Part shown: positions 10,901 through 23,800 of the stretch, piece after piece | Layout of the letters: each line of letters begins with the position of its first letter | Numbering within the stretch: the stretch's first letter is position 1 | Source of the DNA: Echinococcus granulosus | Lineage: Eukaryota > Platyhelminthes > Cestoda > Cyclophyllidea > Taeniidae | Direction: 5' to 3' | DNA: 64,000 bases | Assembly: GCF_000524195.1 (NCBI RefSeq) | Contig: NW_020170381.1 | Location: 1,766,153-1,830,152, forward strand | Translations under genes and position numbers: made by a program | The notes under the pieces: model-generated | What the model was told of the DNA's origin: nothing | Seen by the model: only the letters and a program-made list of their open reading frames with translations | Databases searched by the model: none

Positions 10901-13900
10901 ACACTTAGGTCTGTTTGGCGAAGATGGAGCCGACAGGCGGGAACGTCTACGAATGTTTCTAGCAGTATCCGGAGGGCCGGCTCAGCGTCCCATCCTCGAT
11001 GTTTCCGACGCAAAAAACTCCACATTGGCAGCTCGTGACGTAAGCCACTCCAATTAGAAGCAAAAGCCTCGTTCTTTTCGCTCCCTTGTGGTGTTCTATG
11101 TGCGTGGGGTTTACGCGTGTTATTTGTCTCCGCCTGCTGGCAGAACAATACGGTCTGGTACCACCAAGGTCCGGAGGGTCTGGCGGAGGCGCGAATGTGG
11201 ATTGCGAAGTACTCCTTAGCTCAGGCCAAACAACGTCTCGAACGGTCCAGGCGTTACTATGCTTCCACGCCTGAGCCCCAACGCAAGGCTCGCTATCAGG
11301 AATACCTAAAAATCCTTCGGGTATGTTCTTCCTTCCGTATTTCCTCTTCATTTTTGGTGGAATTCCTTTTTGACTATCGTCGTCGAACACTCCACATTAC
11401 GTGCTGCAGCCGTCCGTGTGAATTTGGTGAAAGCGAAAGCAGTAGCATCGTGGTGTGCATTGATCTGTTCTGCTGCGAGATGACGCTAGTGTACTCTATT
11501 GTATATTTCGACCACTCATTCTTGTATACGTTCCACCTAATATGTAAAATCTTGTATTACAAGCTACCATAAACAGCGTTTTGGATGCAGTCGTATGTCT
11601 GGGTGGGCAGCGGCCTTTTCATTGTCGATCGAATGGAAATTGTGCAACTGTCGGTCTTGTTTGCTTAAACATGCTGAATTGTTGATGTCTTTGGAGCAAG
11701 TGTTCGCACTTTGTTTTGTTAGACCGGAAGTACGACTGATTGTCTAAAAACAAACAGCCTTCATTTGATCTCGAACCATTGAATTGATTTGAACTTTGTC
11801 ACTAATTATTTTACCATGATATGCATTATTCTCTCCCACTCTTCTTTATTATTTTGAGATTTCATTATCTCACGTGTTAACAAACGATAACAATTTTTCC
11901 CCAACTTTTTCATCTTCGGTCTCACAGGAACACGCTTTCTTTTTGTCATCTTTGCGCCTTGTGAAAGGATAGACTGGTTGCCGTCGTTATTCACTTTTTA
12001 GAATATTTCATCCTTAATTGACTTTCACTATATCATTTACCAATGGTTGTTATCGCCTTTGGATGGTTTATCGAAATTTGCTAGTTCGATAGAGTTGTAA
12101 CAGAATCAATTTAGCAGTTTTATGCAACTCATTTGAGAGAATGGAGAGATTAGTCAGATATTCCGTTTCATCTCCACACTAGCAAAAACGCAACACTCGC
12201 TTCTTTTTGGTGTTCGCAGAGCACGGCACTTGTGTGCAGTCAGGTGGGTGACACGCGGCCTCTGACTTGTTGCCAATTCTCGCCGGACGGGGAGATGCTG
12301 GCGACCACGTCTCTGAGTGGTCTGTGTCGCCTCTGGTTGGTGCCAAATTGTGAGCTGCAGATGAACCTACGCGGCCACCAGTCAGGCGCCTGTTGCATCG
12401 CCTGGCACCCTCAGGCCCGCCTTCAACCCAACCTCCAAATTGCTCTCGCCAGCTCTGCGCAGGTAGGCGTCTCCTCACTCTGGTTATGTCACCACATATC
12501 CTGCATACAAGCTGGGCTAAGTGGTGGGCACATTCTTTCATTGCTTGTTTCCATTACATTATTCGTCGTTTTTTTTGAGTAGGAGGAGGGAACTTTTTGT
12601 GATAGTCTCTTGACTTTTTAATGTTTTAGAATAATTTGAGTGAAATTTGAAGAAATTCCATAAATCGCTATTTATCCTTGGCTTAAAAGTGAACATTGTT
12701 TGAGCTCTTTTGAAAGAATGGCTTGTCCGTGAAGAACGGAGCTATTTTAGGCCTTTTAAATGCATATCAAAATTATTTGTTGTTAGATGGTCTTTTGAAA
12801 TCAGTAATACTTCTCATAGTTCGTGCATTGCACATTTTTATACTTGCAATGTATCAGTGGTATAGTGCAACTCACCTAGTGTACTTATTCAGTTCTCGAT
12901 AAGGCCTTCCCAATATCTTTTTTATCCATTCTTTAAATTTCGTGCGTGGACAACTGGGTCGTTTTAGTTCAAGTAAAGAGTGCAAAGTTCTAATGAACCG
13001 AGGTGGCATGATTCTGTCAAGACTGGTTAAGGAATAAGCGAATATTTTGTACCCAAACCTTCTTCACAAGTTTCATTTTAATCTAAATATGCCAATTATC
13101 TGAACATTACCAACCTGAGGAGGTTCAAAATAATCCGTGTACGACTTCCACTGGTCTCTGGATGTCTTCGTAGGACGGGAGTGTGAAGCTGTGGAGCTTA
13201 GACAACGAGGAGCCGCTGGCGGACATCGAGGGTCACGCGCCTTACCGCGTCTCACGAATCGCTTTCCACCCCTCGGGTCGCTTTTTGGGTACGACTTGTT
13301 TCGACTTCTCTTGGCGCCTGTGGGACCTGGAGGTGTGCGTCGAGATCCTCCACCAGGAAGGCCACTCAAAACCCGTCTATGACATCGCCTTCCACCCCGA
13401 TGGCTCGCTGGCCCTCACTGCCGGTCTAGATAGCTACGGGCGTGTGTGGGATTTGCGCACCGGCCGGTGCATCATGTTTCTCGAGGGCCATTTGGAGGAG
13501 ATGCTAGGCGTCGATATCGCCGCCAACGGCTACCACGCCGCTTCTTCCTCCGCCGAAAATTGTGTTCGCATTTGGGACCTGCGCCAACAGCAGACAATAT
13601 ATGTCATCCCTGCGCACACCAGTGTTGTCAGCTCGGTAAAATTCGAACGTACGTGCTACTCCCTGCATTATATCTATTTACAAGACCTCATTTTAGGCGT
13701 TAGGACCCGATTGGTACGCTTAATAGTCACTGAATTGGTCAGAGCATCAAAAAAGTTTCCAGCGCGTAGATACCTTAGTTTTATGCTTTCGTCTCTACTC
13801 CGGGTAGTGGTTCCGACAGTTGACAATTGGCTGAAATTTTTGAATGAATGCTTTTTTCGCATTGCTAAATTAAATTCCGTGGTGCTGGTGCTAATCCCAG

Positions 13901-14159
13901 TGTTTTTATTAATGAGCTATTAACCGTATTTGCACTTGCATATGTTGTAGCGGGAAGTCATAATTACTTAGTGACGAGTTCCTTTGATAAGACGATCAAG
14001 TTGTGGGGTCACCCCTTGTGGTCGCCGATCCGAACGCTGGAGGGCCACTCAGGACGCTGTGTCTACGCAGATATCTCGCCGGATAAAAAACTCATTGCCT
14101 CTGCGTCCCACGATCTTACCTTCAAGTTGTGGTCTCCCCACGCTGGGGAACATCACTAG
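7929..14159 (+). CDS. PRPF4: U4/U6 small nuclear ribonucleoprotein PRPF4 (WD40)
   Basis: Eight exons join in phase: 7929-7992, 9263-9342, 9522-9594, 10909-11039, 11144-11320, 12220-12462, 13174-13648 and 13951-14159, giving 483 residues (human 522). The N-terminal third carries the Prp4/SFM block: [35 protein letters not shown]. The linker WYHQGPEGL...[15 protein letters not shown] is near-identical to the family. From residue ~176 come seven WD40 blades with signatures such as [51 protein letters not shown] and LTFKLW. PRPF4 binds PRPF3 and PPIH in the U4/U6.U5 tri-snRNP of the spliceosome. The ATG at 7929 is chosen because an in-frame TAA at 7920 closes the frame. It omits about 60 N-terminal residues of the human protein. 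An acceptor-like CCTTACAG ends at 7918. Introns 3 (1.3 kb), 5 (0.9 kb) and 6 (0.7 kb) show nothing else. Confidence 0.95.
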
Positions 14160-16873
14160 CCACCGCTTGCTCCATCCGTGTGTATATTCCTAAAGATCAC
14201 ATACCTTTCAAACACAATGTTGCTTTTTATTAAAAAAAGCATGTTCTGTTCAAGTGGGGTTTGGCCTAAAAAATTAGTGCTGCAAGTAAATGTCTCATAA
14301 AACCTTTGCTATCGTAGAGCTCAATCAGCGAGTGCGGAATTTCTCGACTTTCTAGCATCAGACCGCTTGATGTCTTCTTCGCGGCTTAGACGCTTCAGAT
14401 TTAGTGGCGGATATTTTGGCACGTAGGTCCCATAAAAATCAAGCATATTCTGAAGGACGATATAGGCATTTGGTCCTCCCGACTACGTTTCCGGCTTTTT
14501 GACAACGACGACTCCAGCCCAAGGCTTCAGGGGTGCACGACCTGTTCAGTGCTCAGTGGTAGAAAAGAAGCGCTTACCGGCTGAAATGCTATAGCGATAT
14601 TGTTAAGCAAGTCATTGAGATGATAAGCCGTTTTTAACGCGCTCGATATCACTTTCAGGATATTTCTTCCCACATATTTGTAGGCGCATTTAATCCCTTC
14701 CAACCTTCAGATTTAGGGTGTTTTTAGTTGATATTCGTTTTCATACGATAAATTGATAAACACTTGCAATGCGTTGCTACTTCTCAAAGTGTAAGACGGA
14801 GGTATGCATGCGTCGATGGTTTTCATTGAGGTAACTGCATTTGAAATACAATGAGAATGTATGAAAATTTGCTGCACTTGCGTAGCATGGTCTACAGTCC
14901 GTAAGCACACCGTGAAGTATGCCATAACGTTACCCCTCTACTTCGGCACACCTGAGCCCAACCACCAGGGTCCAGACCCTCTCATCTGTCAGATACGACT
15001 TTGTACCGTCGTGACACCACCCCCTTGTCTTGAAGACAATAAATAGATGGTCTACCTCAGCGTTTATCTTGAGTCTCCCCGACTACACATATAGATCAAT
15101 GCAAAATCACCGACCAGCCTCCCCATGCTGAATGCAGTGATCAGAGATCACGCAGTCTGCCGCGGTTGTGTCCAGCGCTCATCACGTCCACTTACCCCAT
15201 CCACCTCTGAATGGGCATTATGGTGGATCGGACTGCGTAAAACTCCACACTGCCCGTACGACAATGGTCCACTCGCTGGCGGAGCGTCTCCAACCCTTCA
15301 CACGGCCCATTTAATCAGCCGAGTAGTCCACCGCTTCACCAGACAGACCCATCACCGTTCCCACTCGGATACAAAAAAACGGTAATCACCTAACAGTTTG
15401 TTTATTTTTACATGTAATAATCAAATTTCGTAATCACCCACTGCGAGGTGATCAGATAGCACAATAAGGTAGAGTAACAAAGCACAAGGTAATACTAGTA
15501 GGTACACAGAATCAGTCAGAACCACGCTATACACAAACAAAAGGCGCCCACCTCCTCTCTCATCAGCTGATATCCGAACTCCGCAACTGCGCGAAAATGC
15601 GAATGATCGACATAACCGACGAGGGCATCAAGTCTACTTCTGAGACGCACTTTGGAGTAAAGATTACAAGAGGGTCAAATTGGGGACAATTTGAAAGGAC
15701 CTTGTTAACGACTTTGTTCAATGCAAACTGGCCACTTGCAGCGACTGCCTTGAAATATAAATACAGGTGGCTCTGAACAGAAACTACGATTACAAAAATG
15801 TTACTTCGCCACCAATGAAAATAAAACAGCGGCCGACAAAGTCCGAATAAGCTCAAAAGATCTTCATTGAAAACGGGGGCACTGACAGAAAGGAGGGGGA
15901 AATGAGAATACAAGGATCTGAGATGAGCCTAGAATAGGAAAATCGAGGCAATATACAGCACTTCGGGAGATGGATTTCTTGGCGAGAATCCATTTCACTT
16001 CAAGCTGCGTGGGCGAAGCCTAAAGTGAAACTGAGGAAGCGACCAGTGAGCCTTTGGAGAATTGGTTTGAGTGCGTACTCACGAGATCGGACTGCGCCTT
16101 GGAATTCTTTATTCAGCCGATACCCATAAGGTTTTTCCTGCCTAGGTGATTGAGTGTTCGCTCCTAGGAACTTTAGGTAAGAAAAATACGACCAAATAAG
16201 TCCATAACAATAGGCTGGTGGGACATTTTAAACGCCAAATACAAGAGGTAAACAATAACAGAGTGTACAATTTCATCCTGCCACCACAAAAAGTACCGTA
16301 CCAGATTTTACAGCAATTTGTTAAAAGAAATAATGTATCAAATGAGTAATTACAGATTGAATATTGTGTTGCAGTGGCAAAAAGCCGTCGATTCATGACT
16401 GAAATTCTGATGTCATCAGAAGTGGCATTTGATTTTTAGCATGACTATCAGATCAACTTCCAATTTTTTTCAGATGGGACTTGAGAAGCGAAAGTCGTTC
16501 CGATCTAAACGTCATACTCTCACGAGTAAGATGCAAGAAAGTAGGTCAGAAGTTGTGTTCGAACCATGAAAACTGAAGCTGTTCAAGCTAATCAAATTCA
16601 TTACTGTTGTAATTGATACTGTACATACAAAACCTATTCGACTCAACCTAGACTTCGTAGAAATAAAAGTTGGTTTATCAGTTATCTTATAAATATTTTG
16701 AAATCAGCCAATGCTGCGATCATGACTTGGTTAAAAAGGGTGACTAGTGAAGCTAATGAAATTTTGGAAATCTTGTATTCAACGCGCTAAAGACCGTGAT
16801 TAAGTGAGAAAAAGAAATTTGGGATGTTAACGGGATAATATGGAGGTAGCAAGTAATAGCTAGCGCCGAGAGT
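14160..16873. other. Region between PRPF4 and the forkhead gene
   Basis: The two flanking genes converge here. A GC-richer patch at about 14940-15385 has no protein I recognise and may be an old transposon fragment. A minus-strand candidate exon is listed separately (15563-15881). The rest shows no supportable gene, RNA or array. Confidence 0.5.
15563..15881 (-). CDS. Candidate terminal exon of an unrecognised protein
   Basis: A strong acceptor (pyrimidine tract ending CTGTCAG at 15882) opens a frame of about 105 codons to a stop at 15563. The C-terminal half reads like real protein (NKVVNKVLSNCPQFDPL, then IFTPKCVSEVDLM and SIIRIFAQLRSS). The first half is hydrophobic and aromatic, and could hide an intron ending TTTCAAG near 15755. 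I recognise no family and found no upstream exons between here and the forkhead stop at 16874. It may be a separate small gene or a chance frame. Confidence 0.25.
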
Positions 16874-19800
16874 TCAATTGGACAATTGAAGAATGGGAGT
16901 GAGTGTAAAATGAACGCACTTTGACTTCACACCTTCGGCATCATTGGCAAGTAGATCAGCGACCTCGGGCGTCTCATCAGCACCAATCGTCTTTTTCAAA
17001 CGCTGCTCATCTCGAGATTTAGCGGGTTCACCTAACCTTCGCTTGCGCGTAGTTGAGAAAGAAGTGGAAAACGGAATCTGCAATCCGCCTTCACCCATTC
17101 TCGATGAGCTCGTGTAAACAACACGGGGATTGTAGGGGAACCGACGCTTGAAACGCCTTTCGTGCACTTCTAGTTCATTTAATCCACAGAGCTCTTCATT
17201 GTTCTCCGAACTAAAATGAGCTCGTCTTTGATAATGTCCCGTGTATGGAGGCGGGTCATAATAACCATTGTCCATGTAAATGTCACTGTCATCCGTGTAG
17301 CACAATGCAGCGTAATCCTCAATAGCAATTTCGTCATAGGATCGTTTTAGGGCCCGATTAGAAACTGAAGACCGCTTAGCGATCTAAAAAGAAAGAGTGA
17401 GCATTTGAAGAAAAACGCCGACCTTAGCTACTGCCCTAACCCATATGGACTTCTTTAAAGCTGAAGCAATGCAGCTAGTACCTTTGGCATAGGAGTGTAG
17501 TTCTCACGGCCCTTTGCACGGCGTTTTCGCGAACCTGAAATACCTTTGATCTGCCTGGCATGTCGCTTAGTCTGCCTTACGTATAAGGGAGGGGAGTTAT
17601 CGTCATAGTCACCTTCCTCTGCTCCCCCGGAGCTTTCGGTAGGACGTTCAAAGTCTTCCTCAACTGTATCCACGGACATAGAGTCCGCATCGAAAGAGAG
17701 ACCAGCCCGAGGGTCGACAAGTCCGCGCAATAGATGCAGCTTCTCCTGTCTCAGACGGGAATTGACAGCGTCAATAATGCAAGTTTCTGCGATGGGACGA
17801 ATGTGCTTTTGACAGTGGCAATACTCGTGGTCGAGATAAGGGGCCGGAGTAATGTAGACTTCGCCGGCAGGCTGAACTTGTTTATGCCAGTGGAGAGGCG
17901 GCGCCTCTTGGTCCTCGTCTAGTGCATCCAACAGCTGATCCAGAGCCGAGTTGCCTCCGTAGGTACCAGGCTTATTTACGTGGGACAGCACACGTGCAGC
18001 GTCAATAGGAGTAGAGATTGCTGTCATTGTCGATGCGGTGTGGTGCAGATTCCACATTCGCAAACTGCATGAACGGCAAGTAGACGCCGCATTCTCTTTA
18101 CACTGATTACACATGTCTAAAGTTATCAAGGGTTCGTCTGCATATCAAAACAGAATTGATAATATATGCCAGTTTTCTTACAAATGAAGTTATTTCCCAA
18201 TTAGCAATCCTTGAATATAAATACACGTTAATATCTGACTAAGGAGTCAGGGTCGGTTGATCATGTAAGCAACTAATACATGTGGTTTTAGAATCCAGTG
18301 ACAATGAAATCCGCCGTCAGTTCGAATACAAAACCCAAGCCAATATTTATTCAAGAATACACCTAAGCTTACTCTCGTTTGTGGGATTCAATGAAGATTT
18401 TCTTCGCTGCTTTGTTTCCTTCTTCGGTTTTGTCGGAGTATCTAAGTTACAAAGCATTTGGTTAGTGGAAGGAGAGTTTAGGCATTATAGAAAATCAGGG
18501 CAAAAAATAAATTGACAGTACACATGGTGCACTTCGTAGCTTTAAGCGGACGCATGGAAGTGTCCATCCTCGCTCAGTGCCAAAGGTGGGTGGTTAACAT
18601 GTGCAACTAAAAAGTACTTGCTTTAGAAAGTGTAGATGGCCGACAAACCCAAAACTCATCCTCAGTTCGACACAATAAACAATTATTTTAGTGTCCGGCG
18701 TAAATGCCGTGTAAACATAAATGCTTACCTCAGTATTATTTTCTAAGACCAGTAAACAATTCAGGTACTTAGAATGGTGGAACTGAGTTTAAGGTTTTAT
18801 TAACTTACCGGTGCCGATGCCATTAGGTGTAGCGGTTCTGTGGAAGAAAAAGTCAGATCTTTAGTTGGGTTAGGCAATTGGAATATTCACGTGTTAAAAT
18901 ACCCGATAAATAGATTGCAAATCACTGTTTGCCATTAAATTGCTCACCCGTTACCGACAACCGAGTCGCACGATGCTTCAGCATTACACCCATCCAAGAG
19001 GAGGCGCATCATCTCCTGATACTTTTCTTCCTCTTCAGCGGGCCAGGGTTCGAATGCATAAGCACTAGATTGAACCGTTCCCTGAGAAACAGGACTTTCG
19101 GCTTTTGAGATGGCAAGGGGCAAGTAGCTGTGAGTCATTTGTGCTGATAAATTGGAGCACAGATTCTCTGAAGGCGTGGTTTGGTATGTTGTCACTGTAT
19201 TTTTATTCATTGAATTATCACCTGAATCGACTAAACCAAATGAGCCGTTGCCATCGAGAACGCGATTGGAAATAATTAGGTTACTAGCCCCATTTGACTT
19301 GATCGCACATTCACTTGTGAACTCGGTGAAATTCACCTTTGAGACATCAGAGTTGATCGCCGTAAAGGGCTGAATCGGGCTAATGGTGATGGGTCTGACA
19401 ACAGATCTTTCTCGAGGTATACCCAAAGTGAAGGGGTTTCGCTTGACTGCATCCAGTAAGTTGGGACGTTCACGCGGCTCAATTGCCCAAAAAGCCCCAC
19501 GACCCGGGCCCTAGAGTTAACAGATAATGCAGTTTCAAAAATAGTCCAGAAGATAATATTTTCTCCACATCACAACATCGAAGTGTGAAATGATTAACCT
19601 CCAAAAAGTGCTGCGTTGGTAGTAACTATAAACAAGCTTGGTTTAACGATATATGCATTTTTAAGAATGGTGCAGTGCTAATTTCTGACAGTTAGGCAGA
19701 ACTAGATCACCTCGCAAGAAACCATCTCATCAAAATAGACGGATGATCCGTAAAATAGAGTCCGGTTAGAAGGCACAAATCTTTCAAGGTTGTCAGCCTA

Positions 19801-20488
19801 AAGCATAAGTACTAGGATAAATATTGCGGAAACTTACAAAATTATTAAATAGAAAAAGAAAACTTACACGACCATCGCGAGGCAATCGCTTAAAGGATTT
19901 GTTTATCGAAAGGTTGTGACGTAACGAATTTTTCCAGCCAGTTGCAGAATGTTTGAAAAATGGAAAGTTGGTTTCACACCAGTTGTATATTTGATTAACA
20001 GTCATGCACTTGGTTGGGGTTGATTCAATGGCCATGAAAATAAGGTGCGTATAGCTGTACAACGGCTTTGCTAGATTCTCACCATATGCATTCGAATAAT
20101 GTGAACTAGCATACGAAGAGCGCATTGCAGCAGAATTCGTTGAGAGCGAAAATGTCCTGGCTATTGGGTTCGAAAATGGGTTACTTGGCTCATGAATCTT
20201 GTACGCCTGGCCGTTTTCCACCATTTTAACGGTGGAGTATCTCTCATCACGTATGAACTCCTCCTCATTATCAAGGGGAGTTATCTTTATTATGTCTCCC
20301 TTCTGGAGCCAAGACAAAGATAAGAGATCACTTGAAGCATACTGTTCCTTTGGTAAGGGCAAGTTGCTGCCATGCACTTCATTTGGCATTCGAGAACTGT
20401 CATTGAACAAAGACTGAGGATATCCTAATGCTATCATTCTAGGTCCGCCTTGGTATGGGATTGCAATATCGGGGCTTATGCCAGACAT
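16874..20488 (-). CDS. FOXN3: FOXN2/3-type forkhead transcription factor
   Basis: Five exons in phase (20488-19868, 19510-18948, 18838-18810, 18137-17482, 17383-16874) give 792 residues. The forkhead domain starts at residue ~141 with KPLYSYTHLIFMAIESTPTK, continues IYNW and then GWKNSLRHNLSINKSFKRL, is cut by an intron after Arg207, and resumes with GRGAFWAIEPRERPNLLDA. The FMAIE-x-SPTK/TPTK block and the W-x-I/C-x-PE/PR-x-R-x-NL end are typical of FOXN2/FOXN3 (CHES1) rather than FOXN1/4. An upstream SLSWL motif parallels the N-terminal NLNWL of FOXN3. The C-terminal part has acidic stretches, a SRKRRAKGR basic cluster (possible nuclear localisation signal) and low-complexity sequence. FOXN3 proteins are nuclear repressors linked to cell-cycle checkpoints. 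Exon 3 is only 29 nt. An acceptor AG abuts the ATG. The protein is longer than human FOXN3 (~490 residues). Assignment between FOXN2 and FOXN3 is uncertain. Confidence 0.92.
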
Positions 20489-20500
20489 CTAAAACAAGTG
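20489..20500 (-). promoter_or_regulatory. Candidate trans-splice acceptor abutting the forkhead ATG
   Basis: The minus strand reads CTTGTTTTAG and then ATG. As at the TMEM248-like gene, no upstream coding exon joins it, and a same-strand gene ends about 350 bp upstream. An ordinary 5' UTR intron is the alternative. Confidence 0.45.
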
Positions 20501-20569
20501 AATATTCAAGGTAGCTAATGGAACACAAGAACACCAACGCAAAAAAATAAAAGCAATGAAGCAAAACCC

Positions 20570-20575
20570 TTTATT
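20570..20575 (-). terminator. Poly(A) signal between SFI1-like and forkhead genes
   Basis: The minus strand reads AATAAA here, about 265 nt after the SFI1-like stop and 79 nt before the AG that abuts the forkhead ATG. It probably ends the SFI1-like transcript. Confidence 0.5.
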
Positions 20576-20755
20576 CATATTTGATTCCACACAAGAAAAT
20601 AGGGCACAATGTTATACTCGAGGTAAGTAAATGACTATAGCTCATCTAAATAGTAAAATAAGGCTTGAAAAGTAATAAAGCAGATACCCGCATTTGCGTG
20701 CAAAAACTGCAAACGAATAGGCGCCATTAACGATAGACGCCAGCTTTCAAGTCGA

Positions 20756-20763
20756 ACTTCCGG
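20756..20763 (-). promoter_or_regulatory. ETS-like site in the SFI1-FOXN spacer
   Basis: The minus strand reads CCGGAAGT, the classic ETS-family core, about 270 nt upstream of the forkhead ATG, with an AT-rich TAAATATATTTA just upstream of it. It could be part of an independent forkhead promoter, which would argue against a pure operon. A single 8-mer is weak evidence. Confidence 0.25.
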
Positions 20764-20839
20764 CGTTGTTAAATATATTTAGCACAATAAAACAAATTTC
20801 ACAAAAGAAAGACCACAACCAAAACAACAGAACCAGAGA

Positions 20840-23800
20840 TTAGACCAGCATATCATTTATGTATGTTAACAAAGATGCGCATTGCCATCGAAGTTCCCGA
20901 ATCTGACATTGAACATCTGACTGATCACGTCTTGCCTGAAACCATGAGAAGAATTGAACAGCCAGCAGTTGGAGGAGACACGCAAAAACCAGGAGAATTA
21001 CCCTCTCTAATTCATGATCCACTTCCTCAACCAAATGATTGGAAGTATTTGCAGCCTCAAAAGTGAGAAGAGTTGCAATTCGCGTACTGAGCTCTCTAGG
21101 AAGCCTATTACTTGACAAAACCCACATGCCTTTCTGCAGCTAACAATGACAACAGCTTGGCAAATTTATCTGCTACGTCAACTGACTTCTCGTTGAAACG
21201 GTTTAGCGAAAAACCTAATGAGTATTAAAATCTTTACTAAGGTGATTACTTGGATGTTCTCCACAAGCGTCTGTGAATTCTTTGGCAAGATCAGATGAGA
21301 ACTCGCCAGAAGCCAGTCTTTCGGCGCCTAAGTTCTTTAAATAACTTACTCCCATAAAGTCATCTTCTTTACTCATATTGCAAGACTCCTAGGAAGTTTT
21401 CATAACTTTATACCATCTCACCACATCGGACACCTTGCGTATTTGTAGTGTGTCCAGTAGGAAACCCGGTACTTTGGGTTGAAGTCGACTTGAACATTTG
21501 CTACTTTTAAAATTCTCGGACGTATTTAAGACCGTAACGTTGGGGGGATCCGTAGTCTGTATCCCTTTGTAGCCAACACCTTCAGCATTTAATGGTTCAA
21601 ATTTTTTCAAAGACCGAGGTGCCCGTTTTTCAAGGGGCATTGCACCACACCATAGATAAGAGAAACGCAATATTCCTTTGTTCTGCAAAGAAATTGCATC
21701 TTTTACATAGCTTGTTGATAAAAGTGAGTAAACAAGAGCTTGACTGTTTTCACTTAAACTCAGCAATTTCCACTCTACCTGGAAGCAAATTTCAACCATC
21801 GGGTGCGATCGGCATCTAACTTGTCAATGCCCTTAAATCCCGACAATAAAATTGCGTGTTGCTTAGACTGTCTAGAGTGGGATAATAAATCGCATTAAAA
21901 CTACTACTCTGCACTACCTGTAGAAAATGCCCAGTCGGACAGAAGTTGTACTCACCCAAGGAGACTCTCTATCTAGAGCAGTTTGCTGGACGCCGAAGGC
22001 GGCTCCAAGCCAAAGTCCGATGGCGTTTTTAGCGAGACGCTCTGAGAAGCGTTGGAAGGCTCTCTGCCGTCGGATATGGACGGCTCGCACCGCTGTGAGG
22101 TATACTGTCCAGGCCCTCCACGCTCTCGCCTGCAGGGTCAGCGCCCAATGCCATAGCGCCACCTTCTCCAGTGATCGCACACGTTGCACCTCCTTCTGCG
22201 CCTCTACCCATCGAGCAAAGTAGTATACCTGACAAAATCAATGCATACGATCATCCGTCCATTCCAATCAAGCACACATCCAACTGAGTAATACGTTCAC
22301 TGCCAGCATCACCTATAAGTGGAGCCTCAATCTTCCCGTCTGAACCCGACGGCACAAACATGCAACATGTGCCCCTTATCAGTTTATGAAAAGTGGCTGC
22401 ACCACATCCTGTCGCAAACAGATGGATTGGGCTTAAAGCAGTAAATAAATCTAGGGTTTTCATAGTCCGATGACAATTACATTTGCCATTTTTTAGCTGC
22501 AGCCCAAAATAATGACAATTTGTGTCCTATTGAAATGATAAAGCATAGGGATATCTGTGATGGTTGATTTTACTTTGATACTCTGGAAAAGAGCTTACTA
22601 AGTTGGATTAACTGGATCAATACATTTCATTTTAGCAATCCTTGGATAAAACTCAAATAACTTAAATCAGTCTCACTGAACCTAATCAGATTGTCCTCTA
22701 GCTTGTTACAAAATGAAAGCTGAAAAACCTCTTTGCGGCTCGGTAAAACCGTACATCATTAGATTTTTCTATACCATGAATAAATTGATAGGAACTTTTC
22801 CACAAATACCAATAAGCACTGCCCACTCTTTCCTTTTATTCGCCTACGCACTCCCTACTTTATGCAACTTTCAATTTAAAATAAAGCGCGATGTGAATCA
22901 GTTCTCATCCTTCATTGCGATATCTCCCTATTTTGGATTGCTGATTCCAAAAAAGAGCCTGAGTATATCCCTAGTAAAGAAGTGACACAAGGTTCACATG
23001 CTTTTGCATAGCCTACGAAAAATATAGTTTACTCTACTTTAAAGGCAATGAAAAAAGAATTGGTCACTCACTCGGAGATGCATGTTGCGGAAGCAGTACG
23101 CCTGCTCGAGGAGGATGTTCCTCTCGTGTGCCTCAATCAATCGGTGACGCCAAGTGCGGAGGGCGGAGGCAAGAATGCGGCGCTGCGAAGCCTGTGCGGA
23201 GAACTCGTAGCGCTGGCTGACGCGCATCTCATTGCGCCAGCGCTGGAACACTATGCAAAGGAAGGGTCTCGCCGCGCGCCGCCAGTGCTGCCTCACAGCC
23301 TCCTCCACCTCCAGCCGCTCCCTTCTCAACTCGTGTCTCATCGAGCGCCAACGCACGAGGACCTGGACGGACAAGGAACCAGTGGCTGACGCAAAAAAAT
23401 GGTTGTTTGTAAGACAAGTACTTATCTCCGTTGCATACCCATTGCACACAATATTAGCAAGTTTCACTATTTACAACTAATAAGGCATGTTAGAAAACAT
23501 GTACCACTATTTAAAAGTGATAACTCTGAAAAGAAAATGTTTTTTTTTCTAGAATAATCAATAGGGCGACCAACGATGCTTTAATATGCTGCTCGCAAAA
23601 CCAAGATCTGGATTCGAAATCTCAGACTTGTTCACTTTTGATAGCATGCAATACCATTAATAACCAAATACGTAAGTTCGAATGGCTTAACCTATGCACA
23701 GAAACTTCATGCAAGCGGAGATAATAACCTATATGATACTGGCCTTGAAAAGCATGAAACAATTAAATGGTGCATTCAACGCTCCTATTAATGAAAATTA

